Source of the DNA: Elusimicrobiota bacterium
Lineage (GTDB): Bacteria; Elusimicrobiota; Elusimicrobia; UBA1565; JACRDR01
DNA length: 8,630 bases
Assembly: GCA_016212845.1 (NCBI GenBank)
Contig: JACRDR010000207.1
Coordinates: 1-8,630 of the forward strand
Direction: 5' to 3'
Below are positions 1-6,008 of the stretch, in pieces; the stretch's first letter is position 1; the number at the start of each line of letters is the position of its first letter. A model generated the notes under the pieces. The model was not told the origin of the DNA and did not search any database. It saw only the letters and a program-made list of their open reading frames with translations. Position numbers and translations under genes: made by a program.

Positions 1-379
1 CCGAGGAGTAATAGACGAAGAACGGGTAGACGGCGCTCACCGCCAGGGCGAGCTTGCCCGCGTTCTCGGAACCGGTCGTTTCGCGCGTGAACCGGCCGAT
101 CGCCCATGTGGTCCAGGTCGTGAGAAGCCCTTGGCCGAGGCGGGGAACCACCGGAACGAGCCCCACGACCTTGTAGAAGCAGGCGAAGAACGAAGCCGCG
201 ACGGGGAGGACGTGGTCGGGCCCGAGATTGCCCTCGGTCGCCAGCGACCAGGCGGCCGAGCTCATCGAATGCTCGTCGACCTGGATCATCCGGCTGCCGA
301 CCTTGAGCGCGAAGGCCCAGCGCAGGGAGAGGGCGAGCGCCAGCCACGCCCATTCGGGGACCGCGAGAAGCCGCCGCAT
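1..379 (-). CDS. Polytopic ArnT/GT39-like glycosyltransferase, N-terminal part (runs off left edge)
   Basis: The first 126 codons of a minus-strand gene are present, starting ATG at 379 and still open at base 1. The protein begins MRRLLAVPEWAWLALALSLR, a short basic start followed by a membrane span. After it comes an extracytoplasmic loop with VDEHSM at residues 34-39. An acidic pair in this position, just after the first span, is the hallmark of GT-C enzymes of the ArnT/PMT (GT39/GT83) type, which move a sugar from a polyprenyl-phosphate donor to an acceptor on the outer face of the membrane. Later residues include a YPFFVYYSS stretch of the kind found in a following span of this family. 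The start is supported by a TAGAAT box 9 bases upstream. No Shine-Dalgarno sequence is visible. The gene is divergent from another GT-C gene at 409. Fold and class are fairly sure; donor and acceptor are unknown. Confidence 0.8.
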   Translation of the reverse strand, partial: MRRLLAVPEWAWLALALSLRWAFALKVGSRMIQVDEHSMSSAAWSLATEGNLGPDHVLPVAASFFACFYKVVGLVPVVPRLGQGLLTTWTTWAIGRFTRETTGSENAGKLALAVSAVYPFFVYYSS

Positions 380-388
380 CTTCGGCCG

Positions 389-394
389 ATTCTA
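389..394 (-). promoter_or_regulatory. Minus-strand -10-like box (TAGAAT), probable leaderless promoter
   Basis: Read on the minus strand, TAGAAT differs from the TATAAT consensus at one base and lies 9 bases before the ATG at 379. That spacing puts the predicted transcription start at or within a few bases of the start codon, so the message would be leaderless or nearly so. I see no good -35 hexamer. The box is A+T-rich in a very GC-rich setting and directly abuts the plus-strand box at 395-400. Confidence 0.5.
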
Positions 395-400
395 TATAAT
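395..400 (+). promoter_or_regulatory. Plus-strand -10 box (TATAAT), probable leaderless promoter
   Basis: A perfect TATAAT lies 8 bases before the ATG at 409. Transcription starting at the usual distance from a -10 box would begin at about 407-409, leaving essentially no 5' leader. No TTGACA-like -35 sequence is visible at 16-18 bases spacing; that stretch is GC-rich coding DNA of the divergent gene. The box shares a 12-base A+T-rich core with the opposing box at 389-394. Confidence 0.55.
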
Positions 401-408
401 TGCGGCGC

Positions 409-2031
409 ATGAGCCTCCGGGCGGCCTTCTGGCTGATTTGTCTCGTCGGGCTCGCGCTGCGTCTCGCGGGGCTCTCCTACGGCCTGCCCGCGGTCTTCAA
501 TTCCGACGAGCCGCACCTCGTGAACCTCGCGGTGTCTTTCGGCCGGGGGTCTCTCAGGCCCGATCTCTTCAAGTACCCGACGCTCTACCCGTACGCGCTC
601 TTCGCCTCCTTCGGCGTGCTTTTCCTGTTCTGGTCTGGCTTCGGGGTCCGCAAGTCGGTCTCGGCCTTCGGCGGCTGGTTCGCCTGGTCGCCCGGGCCGT
701 TCTACCTCGTCGCGCGCGCGCTGTCGGCCGCCGCCTCGCTGGCGGCGATCCTCCCGGTCCGGCGCGCCGCGGAGACCTTCCTCGGCCCGTGGGGCGCGCT
801 CGCCGCGGCCGGGACGCTCGCGGTCTCGCCCGTCGTCGTGGAGGCCGCGCACGCCGCCAAGCCCGAGGCGCTGATGTTCGCGCTCGCCGCGGCGACGTGG
901 TGCTTCGGCGCGAGCTACATCGCGCGCGGCGTCCGGCGGGATCTCGCGTTCGCCGGGCTTTTTTGCGGGCTGGCGGGCGCGACGCAGTACTCGGCCGCCC
1001 CGCTCGCCTTCGTGCTCGCGGGCGCGTGGTTCGCCCGCCGCGCGGGGGAGAAGGCTCCGATTTCGGACCTGGCGCTCGCGGTCGGCGCCGCCGGCTTCGG
1101 CGTCTTCGCCGGAGCGCCCTACCTCTTTCTCGACTACCCGAAGTTCTCGGCGCATCTCGCCGACATCCGCCGGCTCGAGTCGATGGGCACCGGCATCGGC
1201 CTCGGTCCGGTGGCGGGGAACTTCGCCTGCTTCGCCGGCCCGTGGCTCGGCGGCGCGGCCGCGGCCGTAGGCGCCGCGGCCTTATTTAGGCGCGACAAGG
1301 CCCGGGCGCTGTGGCTCCTCGCGCCCGCCGTGCTGTGGGCGCTCGCGCTCTCCCGCTCTACGGAGGGCGGCTGGGCGCGCTACGGCCTCGCGGTCTATCC
1401 GGGACTCGCGATGCTCGCCGGGGCGGGCATCGAGGCCGCGGCGGCGGGCGGGCTTCCCGCCGGCCTCGCCCTCGCGCTCACGCTCGCGCCGGGCGTCTGG
1501 TCCAGCGCGTCTTTCGACCGCATGGTGCTCCGGCCCGACACCCGTACGCTTTCGGCCGAGTGGATCGAGACGAACGTGCCCCCGGGCAAGACGATCCTGC
1601 TCGACCAGGAGTCGGCCTCGCCGCTCGTGCGCATGAACCGCGAGACGGTGGAAGACCTGCTGGCTCGGACGAAGGCGGTCGGCCACCCCCGCTCCCGCTA
1701 TTTCCAGTATATGCTCGACGCCCACCCGGGCGGCGGCTGGCGGGTCTACCGCGTGATCCGCGACTTCCTCGATCTGCACTCCTACCCGGAGCACGTGAAG
1801 TTCTCCCAAGCCGCCCAGCCGATCTTGGACGTCAGGCCCGGCCTCGACGCCGCCAAGAAAGCAGGCGTAGACGTGATCGTGCTGACCAGCTTCGGCGCCC
1901 AGGAGAGCCGCTCGCCCGAACTGGCCAATTTCCTGGAAGAGACCCGCCGGGAGGGGAAGCCGCTGGCCTCCTTCGAGCCTCAAGACGGCCGGATCACCGG
2001 CCCGAGCATCCAAATCTACTCGGTCCGATAA
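409..2031 (+). CDS. ArnT/GT39-like integral-membrane glycosyltransferase
   Basis: This encodes 540 aa. The N-terminal span (about residues 5-22) is followed by a loop with FNSDEPHLVN, in which D33-E34 is the likely catalytic acidic pair of GT-C polyprenyl-phosphate-sugar:acceptor transferases. KYPTLYPY (55-62) matches the family's loop pattern. HAAKPEALM (148-156) corresponds to the usual second acidic loop motif, with Glu where Asp is common. Roughly ten hydrophobic segments extend to about residue 362. A soluble C-terminal region follows, opening with AEWIETNVPPGKTILL (383-398), a typical start of the periplasmic domain in bacterial GT39-like proteins. The role inferred is sugar transfer from a lipid-phosphate donor on the outer face of the inner membrane. 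ATG at 409 is chosen over TTG at 400, which overlaps the TATAAT box. There is no Shine-Dalgarno sequence. The gene is monocistronic by layout, with 193 bases before the next gene. Substrate unknown. Confidence 0.85.
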   Translation: MSLRAAFWLICLVGLALRLAGLSYGLPAVFNSDEPHLVNLAVSFGRGSLRPDLFKYPTLYPYALFASFGVLFLFWSGFGVRKSVSAFGGWFAWSPGPFYLVARALSAAASLAAILPVRRAAETFLGPWGALAAAGTLAVSPVVVEAAHAAKPEALMFALAAATWCFGASYIARGVRRDLAFAGLFCGLAGATQYSAAPLAFVLAGAWFARRAGEKAPISDLALAVGAAGFGVFAGAPYLFLDYPKFSAHLADIRRLESMGTGIGLGPVAGNFACFAGPWLGGAAAAVGAAALFRRDKARALWLLAPAVLWALALSRSTEGGWARYGLAVYPGLAMLAGAGIEAAAAGGLPAGLALALTLAPGVWSSASFDRMVLRPDTRTLSAEWIETNVPPGKTILLDQESASPLVRMNRETVEDLLARTKAVGHPRSRYFQYMLDAHPGGGWRVYRVIRDFLDLHSYPEHVKFSQAAQPILDVRPGLDAAKKAGVDVIVLTSFGAQESRSPELANFLEETRREGKPLASFEPQDGRITGPSIQIYSVR

Positions 2032-2053
2032 GCCGAATTAGGGTCCATTCGAG

Positions 2054-2062
2054 TTATCCACA
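2054..2062 (+). other. Perfect match to DnaA-box consensus (TTATCCACA)
   Basis: TTATCCACA equals the high-affinity DnaA-binding nonamer. It lies 22 bases after the stop of the glycosyltransferase gene and directly abuts a 22-bp palindrome starting at 2063. I see no second box, A+T-rich unwinding region or replication gene nearby, so this is not evidence of an origin. It may be a stray match or a DnaA titration or regulatory site. Confidence 0.35.
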
Positions 2063-2084
2063 TTACCCGGGTCGACCCGGGTAA
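2063..2084. repeat. Perfect 22-bp palindrome
   Basis: The sequence is self-complementary over all 22 bases. It is built from two copies of ACCCGGGT (2065-2072 and 2075-2082), each itself a palindrome, separated by CG and flanked by TT and AA. As RNA it could form a 9-bp stem with a TCGA loop, 31 bases after the stop codon at 2031. No T-run follows on either strand, so it is not a canonical intrinsic terminator. It could be a protein-binding operator, a 3'-end-stabilising hairpin for the upstream gene, or part of a dispersed repeat. Confidence 0.7.
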
Positions 2085-2111
2085 ACCAGGTTCCGCAGAG
2101 GGCGTCCTAGT

Positions 2112-2148
2112 TTTGCACATGCCGGTGCGACGCACCTGTTTGTGCAAA
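2112..2148. repeat. Nested inverted repeat: 8-bp outer arms around a GGTGCGACGCACC core
   Basis: The outer arms TTTGCACA (2112-2119) and TGTGCAAA (2141-2148) are perfect reverse complements. Between them lies GGTGCGACGCACC (2124-2136), itself an inverted repeat with arms GGTGCG and CGCACC around one central A. The two levels are separated by 4 bases on each side (TGCC and TGTT). The symmetric design suggests a folded RNA or cruciform, or a paired protein-binding site. If the next gene is transcribed from the box at 2213-2218, this element lies upstream of its transcript and would act as DNA. Confidence 0.7.
2124..2136. repeat. 13-mer palindromic repeat, copy 1
   Basis: GGTGCGACGCACC, an inverted repeat with 6-base arms and a single central base. 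It recurs exactly 39 bases downstream at 2163-2175. The bases before the two copies are also related (TTTTGCA versus TTGTGCA), so the copies look like a diverged tandem duplication. Confidence 0.75.
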
Positions 2149-2157
2149 GTTGTGCAA
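2141..2157 (+). promoter_or_regulatory. Two TGTGCAA sites one helical turn apart (possible operator)
   Basis: TGTGCAA occurs at 2141-2147 and 2151-2157. The starts are exactly 10 bases apart, so both would face the same side of the helix. A third copy lies inverted at 2113-2119. Sites repeated at helical pitch, upstream of an operon's first gene and about 55-70 bases before its likely -10 box, are what a regulator-binding region would look like. No regulator gene is in the window, so the role is inferred only from pattern. Confidence 0.35.
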
Positions 2158-2162
2158 GCACG

Positions 2163-2175
2163 GGTGCGACGCACC
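2163..2175. repeat. 13-mer palindromic repeat, copy 2
   Basis: A second exact GGTGCGACGCACC. Its centre is about 55 bases upstream of the GTG at 2225 and 38 bases lie between it and the -10-like box, so it is placed like an upstream operator of the glycan operon. It could also pair with copy 1 in single-stranded form, giving a fold that excludes the hairpin at 2112-2148. Confidence 0.7.
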
Positions 2176-2212
2176 GCGGGGTAGCCCATGTGCGGCGTGG
2201 GGGGCGTTTTAG

Positions 2213-2218
2213 TAGAAT
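2213..2218 (+). promoter_or_regulatory. -10-like box (TAGAAT) of the glycan operon, probable leaderless start
   Basis: TAGAAT, inside the short A+T-rich tract TTTTAGTAGAAT, lies 6 bases before the GTG at 2225. The same hexamer precedes the minus-strand gene at 379. The distance predicts transcription starting at or next to the start codon. No -35 hexamer is evident at normal spacing. A run of six G at 2199-2204 is about 20 bases from the start codon, too far and too pure in G for a normal ribosome-binding site. Confidence 0.5.
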
Positions 2219-2224
2219 CCCGTC

Positions 2225-3001
2225 GTGGCTAAGGTCATCGTCGTCATGCCCGCGTACAACGCCGAGAAGACCCTCGAGCGCACGATCCGCGACATTCCGC
2301 CCGGTTCGGCCGCCGAGGTCATCCTCGTCGACGACTGTTCGAAGGACGGCACCGTCGCCCTCGCCGAGAAGCTCGGACTGACGGTCATCCGCCACCAGAA
2401 GAACCTCGGCTACGGCGGCAACCAGAAGACCTGCTACCGCGAGGCCCTCAAGCGCGGCGCCGACATCGTCGTCATGGTCCACCCGGACTATCAATACGAC
2501 TCGCGCCTTGTGCCGATCATGACCGGCCTCATCGAGAACGACATCTGCGATTTCGTCTGCGGCAACCGCATCCGCACCCGCTGGGAAGCCCTCGACGGCG
2601 GGATGCCGTGGTGGAAGTACATCGCGAACCGCGTCCTGACGATCCTCGAGAATACCTGGAGCGGCCAGAACCTCGGCGAGTGGCACTCGGGGCTGCGCGC
2701 CTACTCCCGCAAGGTGCTCGAGACCTTGCCCTGGGAAGACAACTCGGACGATTTCGTCTTCGACCAGCAGTTCCTCTACCAAGCCGCGGCCCTGCGCTTC
2801 CGCTTGGGCGACGTGCCGGTCTCGGTCCGCTACTTCGCGGAAGCCTCCTCCATCAATTTCCGCCGCAGCTGCGTGTACGGGCTCGAGACGCTCTGGGTGA
2901 TGCTCAAATTCAAGCTCCACATGCTCGGCGTCGCCCGCTTCCCGCTCTTCTTCGCCAAGGAAACCGGCGCTTCCAAGACCGCTACCGCCGGCGCGCGGTG
3001 A
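2225..3001 (+). CDS. GT2 family glycosyltransferase (polyprenol-phosphate sugar synthase-like)
   Basis: A 258-aa protein with a complete GT-A fold. The N-terminal strand KVIVVMPAYNAEKTL (3-17) binds nucleotide, VDDCSKDGT (35-43) carries the DD of the UDP/GDP-sugar site, and NLGYGGNQKTCYREAL (60-75) follows. HPDYQYD (86-92) occupies the metal-binding DXD position. HSGLRAYSR (154-162) and DDFVFDQQ (175-182) are acceptor-side motifs. It resembles DPM1-type and related short GT2 enzymes that charge lipid carriers. It lacks obvious transmembrane segments and is probably cytoplasmic or membrane-peripheral. The start is GTG at 2225; the in-frame ATG at 2246 would delete the first strand. There is no Shine-Dalgarno sequence, and a TAGAAT box sits 6 bases upstream, so translation may be leaderless. 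It is the first gene of a five-gene operon and overlaps the next gene by 4 bases (GTGA). The sugar is unknown. Confidence 0.9.
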   Translation: MAKVIVVMPAYNAEKTLERTIRDIPPGSAAEVILVDDCSKDGTVALAEKLGLTVIRHQKNLGYGGNQKTCYREALKRGADIVVMVHPDYQYDSRLVPIMTGLIENDICDFVCGNRIRTRWEALDGGMPWWKYIANRVLTILENTWSGQNLGEWHSGLRAYSRKVLETLPWEDNSDDFVFDQQFLYQAAALRFRLGDVPVSVRYFAEASSINFRRSCVYGLETLWVMLKFKLHMLGVARFPLFFAKETGASKTATAGAR

Positions 3002-4959
3002 CGAGCGCCGCCCTCGCGCCTTTCTACTCCTTCGCTCTTCTCGCCCTAGCCCTTCATCTCGTCTGGTCGCATTTCGCGCAGGTCCTGGCCGGAGGACTTC
3101 TCGCGACCGCGCTGCTCGCCGTGACGACGCTGACCTGCATGGGCGTCGGCCGCCTGCTCCTCAAGTGGCTATTGGTGACCCATCTGTCCGAATCCGAGCG
3201 CACGCTCGTCGGCGGCACGCTCGGCATCGGCTTGCTTAGCCAACTAATTTTCGTCTTGGCCGCCGCGGGACTGTTGAAGCCCGTCGCGGTCTTCGCCTTG
3301 ATTACCGTCTTGTGGGTGTCGGGTTATACAGAAATACGCGAAGTCGTCTTGTCGCTGCGCTCCAATCGCGCGCTCTTGGGCGACCGGCCGGCATGGACGC
3401 TCGGGCTCGGCGGACTTCTCGCACTTTCCTTCTGGACCGCGTGGACGCCGCCGCACCAGTACGACGCGCTCGTTTATCACCTGGAGCTGCCGTCGCTCTA
3501 CGTCCGGCACGGCGGCCTGACGACGCCGGATTACCTCCCGTTCGCGCATTTCCCGCAGAACTCGGAGATGCTCTTCTCTTTCGCGCTGCTCTTCGGCTCC
3601 GACGTGCTCGCCCAGCTCTTCTCGTGGCTGGCGATGGCGCTGTCGGTGTGGTGGCTCTTCGAGATGGGCCGCCGAGAGGAGCCGCTCTCGACCGCGATGC
3701 TCGCCTGCGTCCTGCTCGCCTCTCACACGGCGGTGATGCTCCTCTCCGGCGCGGCCTACGTCGAGACCTTCGTGATGCTGTGGCTGACGGCGACGGTCTT
3801 CTGCTTTCTGCGCTGGCGCGAGGCCTCCGTCTCCGGCGAAAGCCGCGGCTGGCTGATATTGGCCGGCGTGTTCGCCGGCCTCGGCGTCGGCACGAAGTAT
3901 ACCGCCGCGCTCTGCCCGGCGTTCTTGACCCTCTACATGCTCGCGCGCAGATCCAGCCGCCGCGAGATCGTCGCGTTCGCGGCAACCGCGGCGATCGTCG
4001 GCTGTCCGTGGCTGATCAAGAACTGGATCGCAACGGGCAATCCCGTATTCCCGTTCTTGTATAAGCAACTGCCGTACTGGGGCCCCGGTCCCGGGCTCGA
4101 GATCGCCGAGCGGTACTTCAAGTTCTTCGGCGAGTACGCCCCGGTGCCGGGCCGGCTGATCCAGGATCTCGCCGCCTTTCCGTATCTCGCCGCCATCGGC
4201 AGCACGCGCTTCGGCGGCGGCGCCGACGTCCTGGGAGATCTCGGCTGGGCGCCCGCGGTGGCCTTATTGCCCGCCGCGCTTCTGGCCGCCGTGCGCAACC
4301 GGGAGCTCCGGCGGGTGCTGCTCTACTGCGCCGCTCATGCCGCGGTTTGGTATTCGACCGCGGTAGTCTTGAGATTCTTGGTCGTTCTTCTGCCGCTTTA
4401 CTATCTAGTCGCCGCCGCGGGTCTTCAGGCCGTCTGGGACCCGATGTCGACCCGCGGCCGCGTCATTCTGGGCGCCGCGCTTTCGGCGTTCTTGGTCCTA
4501 AACCTCGGTTTGTTCATGCACGTCCAGTCGCTTCTGTCCAGCTGGGGCGTGCTCGTCGCCGCCGAGCCCCGCGAAGTCTATCTCTCGCGACGGCTCGAGT
4601 ACTTCCCGTGCGCCCGCTGGGCCCGGGAGAATTTGGACAAAAAAGCTAGAATCCTGCTCGTGGGCGAGAGCCGCGGCTACTACCTCGAGCAAGAGCACGT
4701 CCCCACGGCGGCCATGGCGCCGAATAAGTTCGTGGCTTGGTCGGATGAGGCTGCGTCTTCCGCCGAGCTGAACGCTCGTTTCATAAAAGAAGGTCTGACC
4801 CACATCCTGGTCGCGCCCCGAGAATTTGCGCGTATTCAGGGCTACGGGACCCTGAATTTCACCGATAAGGGCTGGAGGAACTGGGAGGGCTTAGAACCCA
4901 ATCTCGCCAAGCCGGTTTACAAAGCCCAGGGCTGCGCCCTCATGGAACTCGCCCGGTGA
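2998..4959 (+). CDS. Large GT-C type integral-membrane glycosyltransferase
   Basis: This encodes 653 aa with about a dozen or more hydrophobic segments up to roughly residue 508, then a soluble C-terminal region. YDALVYHLELP (155-165) lies in the first large outer loop and replaces the DE pair seen in ArnT-type enzymes; a D(x)nYHL signature is found in a branch of bacterial GT39-like proteins. KNWIATGNPVFPF (341-353) and RFLVVLLP (459-466) are further family-like blocks. The C-terminal region includes ARILLVGESRGYYLEQ (550-565) and a second alpha/beta-looking part near 598-612. The inferred role is transfer of a sugar from a polyprenyl-phosphate carrier on the outer membrane face. The start is GTG at 2998, overlapping the stop of the GT2 gene; the open frame extends further upstream only within that gene. 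No ribosome-binding site is visible, so translation is probably coupled. It overlaps the following gene by GTGA. Class is likely; substrate is unknown. Confidence 0.85.
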   Translation: MTSAALAPFYSFALLALALHLVWSHFAQVLAGGLLATALLAVTTLTCMGVGRLLLKWLLVTHLSESERTLVGGTLGIGLLSQLIFVLAAAGLLKPVAVFALITVLWVSGYTEIREVVLSLRSNRALLGDRPAWTLGLGGLLALSFWTAWTPPHQYDALVYHLELPSLYVRHGGLTTPDYLPFAHFPQNSEMLFSFALLFGSDVLAQLFSWLAMALSVWWLFEMGRREEPLSTAMLACVLLASHTAVMLLSGAAYVETFVMLWLTATVFCFLRWREASVSGESRGWLILAGVFAGLGVGTKYTAALCPAFLTLYMLARRSSRREIVAFAATAAIVGCPWLIKNWIATGNPVFPFLYKQLPYWGPGPGLEIAERYFKFFGEYAPVPGRLIQDLAAFPYLAAIGSTRFGGGADVLGDLGWAPAVALLPAALLAAVRNRELRRVLLYCAAHAAVWYSTAVVLRFLVVLLPLYYLVAAAGLQAVWDPMSTRGRVILGAALSAFLVLNLGLFMHVQSLLSSWGVLVAAEPREVYLSRRLEYFPCARWARENLDKKARILLVGESRGYYLEQEHVPTAAMAPNKFVAWSDEAASSAELNARFIKEGLTHILVAPREFARIQGYGTLNFTDKGWRNWEGLEPNLAKPVYKAQGCALMELAR

Positions 4960-6008
4960 CGGACCAACCCGGCGGACCGCACACGGTCCAGCTCTACTGC
5001 GCCGCGATCGCGATCGCGGCGATCGTCGCGTTCGTGCTTACTCCCCTGGTACGGAAGTTCGCTCTGCGTTTCGGCCTGCTCGACCGCCCCGAGTCCGCCG
5101 TTAAGACTCATAAAGTCGCCGTCCCGGCTCTCGGCGGCGTCGCGGTCTGGCTCGGCTTCGCGATCAGCCTGCTCACGATTCGCTTTCTCACCACGTTCCC
5201 GACCGGTACCCTGCGCAATCTTCGCGGCCTCTTCGTCGGGTCCCTGATCATTTTTATCTTGGGAGTGATCGACGACGTGAAGAAGCCCGCGGGACTTCAC
5301 TTCCGGTCCAAGTTCGCGGGGCAGATCCTCGCGGCGCTCGCGCTTTTGCACTTTGATATTCGCATTGAGTTCCTTCAGCCCGACTATCTCGCCGCGGCGC
5401 TCACGGTCTTTTGGGTGGTCGGCATCACCAACGCGTTCAACATCATCGACATCATGGACGGGCTATGCGCGACCCAGGCGGCGATCGCCGCCGGAGCCTT
5501 TCTATTGATCTCGTTGCCCTCCGAGCAGATCTACGTGAATTTCGCTTCCGCCTCTTTATTCGGGGCCGCTCTGGGATATCTCCCCTGGAATTTCTCGAAA
5601 TCCAGCAAGATTTTTATGGGGGATACGGGCAGCATGACGCTCGGGTTCGTGCTCGCGTCCGTGGCCATGGGCACCGCCTACACCAAGTTCAACCCCCTGG
5701 GCGTCTATGCGCCGCTATTTATACTTCTCGTCCCGATGTACGACACGTTCTACGTCATGGGCATTCGCATTCGTAAGGGCCAGTCGCCTTTTTTGGGCTC
5801 TAAAGACCACTTCGCTCTCCGACTAGAGGCCATGGGCTTCGGACGCCACCAAATCGTGGCCCTCGCCGCCGCCGCCGCCTGCGTGCTCTCACTCTGCGCC
5901 TTCATCATCACGCGCGTGCCGTGGACGTGGTCGTGCGGGATCTATCTCGTGCTCATCGCCGAGCTCACCGTGCTCACGCGCGAGATCTCCCGCATCGAAA
6001 TGAAATGA
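4956..6008 (+). CDS. WecA/TagO/MraY-family polyprenyl-phosphate HexNAc-1-phosphate transferase
   Basis: This 350-aa polytopic protein is of normal length for the family. These enzymes transfer a sugar 1-phosphate from a UDP-sugar to undecaprenyl phosphate on the cytoplasmic face, starting a lipid-linked glycan. Family motifs appear in order: HKVAVPALGG (52-61), GVIDDVK (103-109) with D106-D107, TNAFNIIDIMDGL (158-170), YLPWNF (208-213), and FMGDTGSM (220-227) with D223. The usual C-terminal His-rich loop of WecA/TagO is reduced to SKDHFALRL (282-290), with one His. The absence of MraY-specific context (no mur genes) favours a WecA/TagO-type role in an accessory glycan. The GTG start at 4956 overlaps the previous stop by 4 bases; a weak GGAA about 9 bases upstream is the only ribosome-binding candidate. 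It overlaps the next gene by ATGA. UDP-GlcNAc as substrate is likely from the family but not shown. Confidence 0.92.
   Translation: MTDQPGGPHTVQLYCAAIAIAAIVAFVLTPLVRKFALRFGLLDRPESAVKTHKVAVPALGGVAVWLGFAISLLTIRFLTTFPTGTLRNLRGLFVGSLIIFILGVIDDVKKPAGLHFRSKFAGQILAALALLHFDIRIEFLQPDYLAAALTVFWVVGITNAFNIIDIMDGLCATQAAIAAGAFLLISLPSEQIYVNFASASLFGAALGYLPWNFSKSSKIFMGDTGSMTLGFVLASVAMGTAYTKFNPLGVYAPLFILLVPMYDTFYVMGIRIRKGQSPFLGSKDHFALRLEAMGFGRHQIVALAAAAACVLSLCAFIITRVPWTWSCGIYLVLIAELTVLTREISRIEMK

Noticed and set aside
400..408. TTG at 400 as an alternative start for the glycosyltransferase
   Set aside because: It would overlap the last base of the TATAAT box and lie upstream of the expected transcription start; ATG at 409 needs neither.
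286..2013. Long minus-strand open frames opposite the glycosyltransferase at 409-2031
   Set aside because: They encode Arg/Glu/Gly/Ala-rich low-complexity peptides with no domain, typical antisense shadows in GC-rich coding DNA.
2063..2084. Intrinsic terminator at the 22-bp palindrome
   Set aside because: The stem is strong, but no T-run follows on either strand. It may still affect RNA 3' ends by another mechanism.
2063..2084. Palindrome encodes the same short peptide (YPGRPG then stop) on both strands
   Set aside because: This is a forced result of the palindrome; no gene with a domain ends there on either strand.
2054..2224. Replication origin or plasmid iteron region
   Set aside because: There is only one DnaA box, no A+T-rich unwinding element and no replication or partition gene nearby.
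2063..2920. Minus-strand open frame of 285 codons opposite the GT2 gene
   Set aside because: Its sequence is the Val/Ala/Glu/Asp-rich complement of the GT2 codons, and its N-terminal-most part has no motif. The GT2 frame has every family motif.
5001..5020. Perfect 20-bp palindrome with two overlapping GCGATCGC octamers
   Set aside because: It lies inside the WecA-like gene and encodes an Ala/Ile-rich membrane span; alternating Ala and Ile codons with C/G third bases produce it without any further function.
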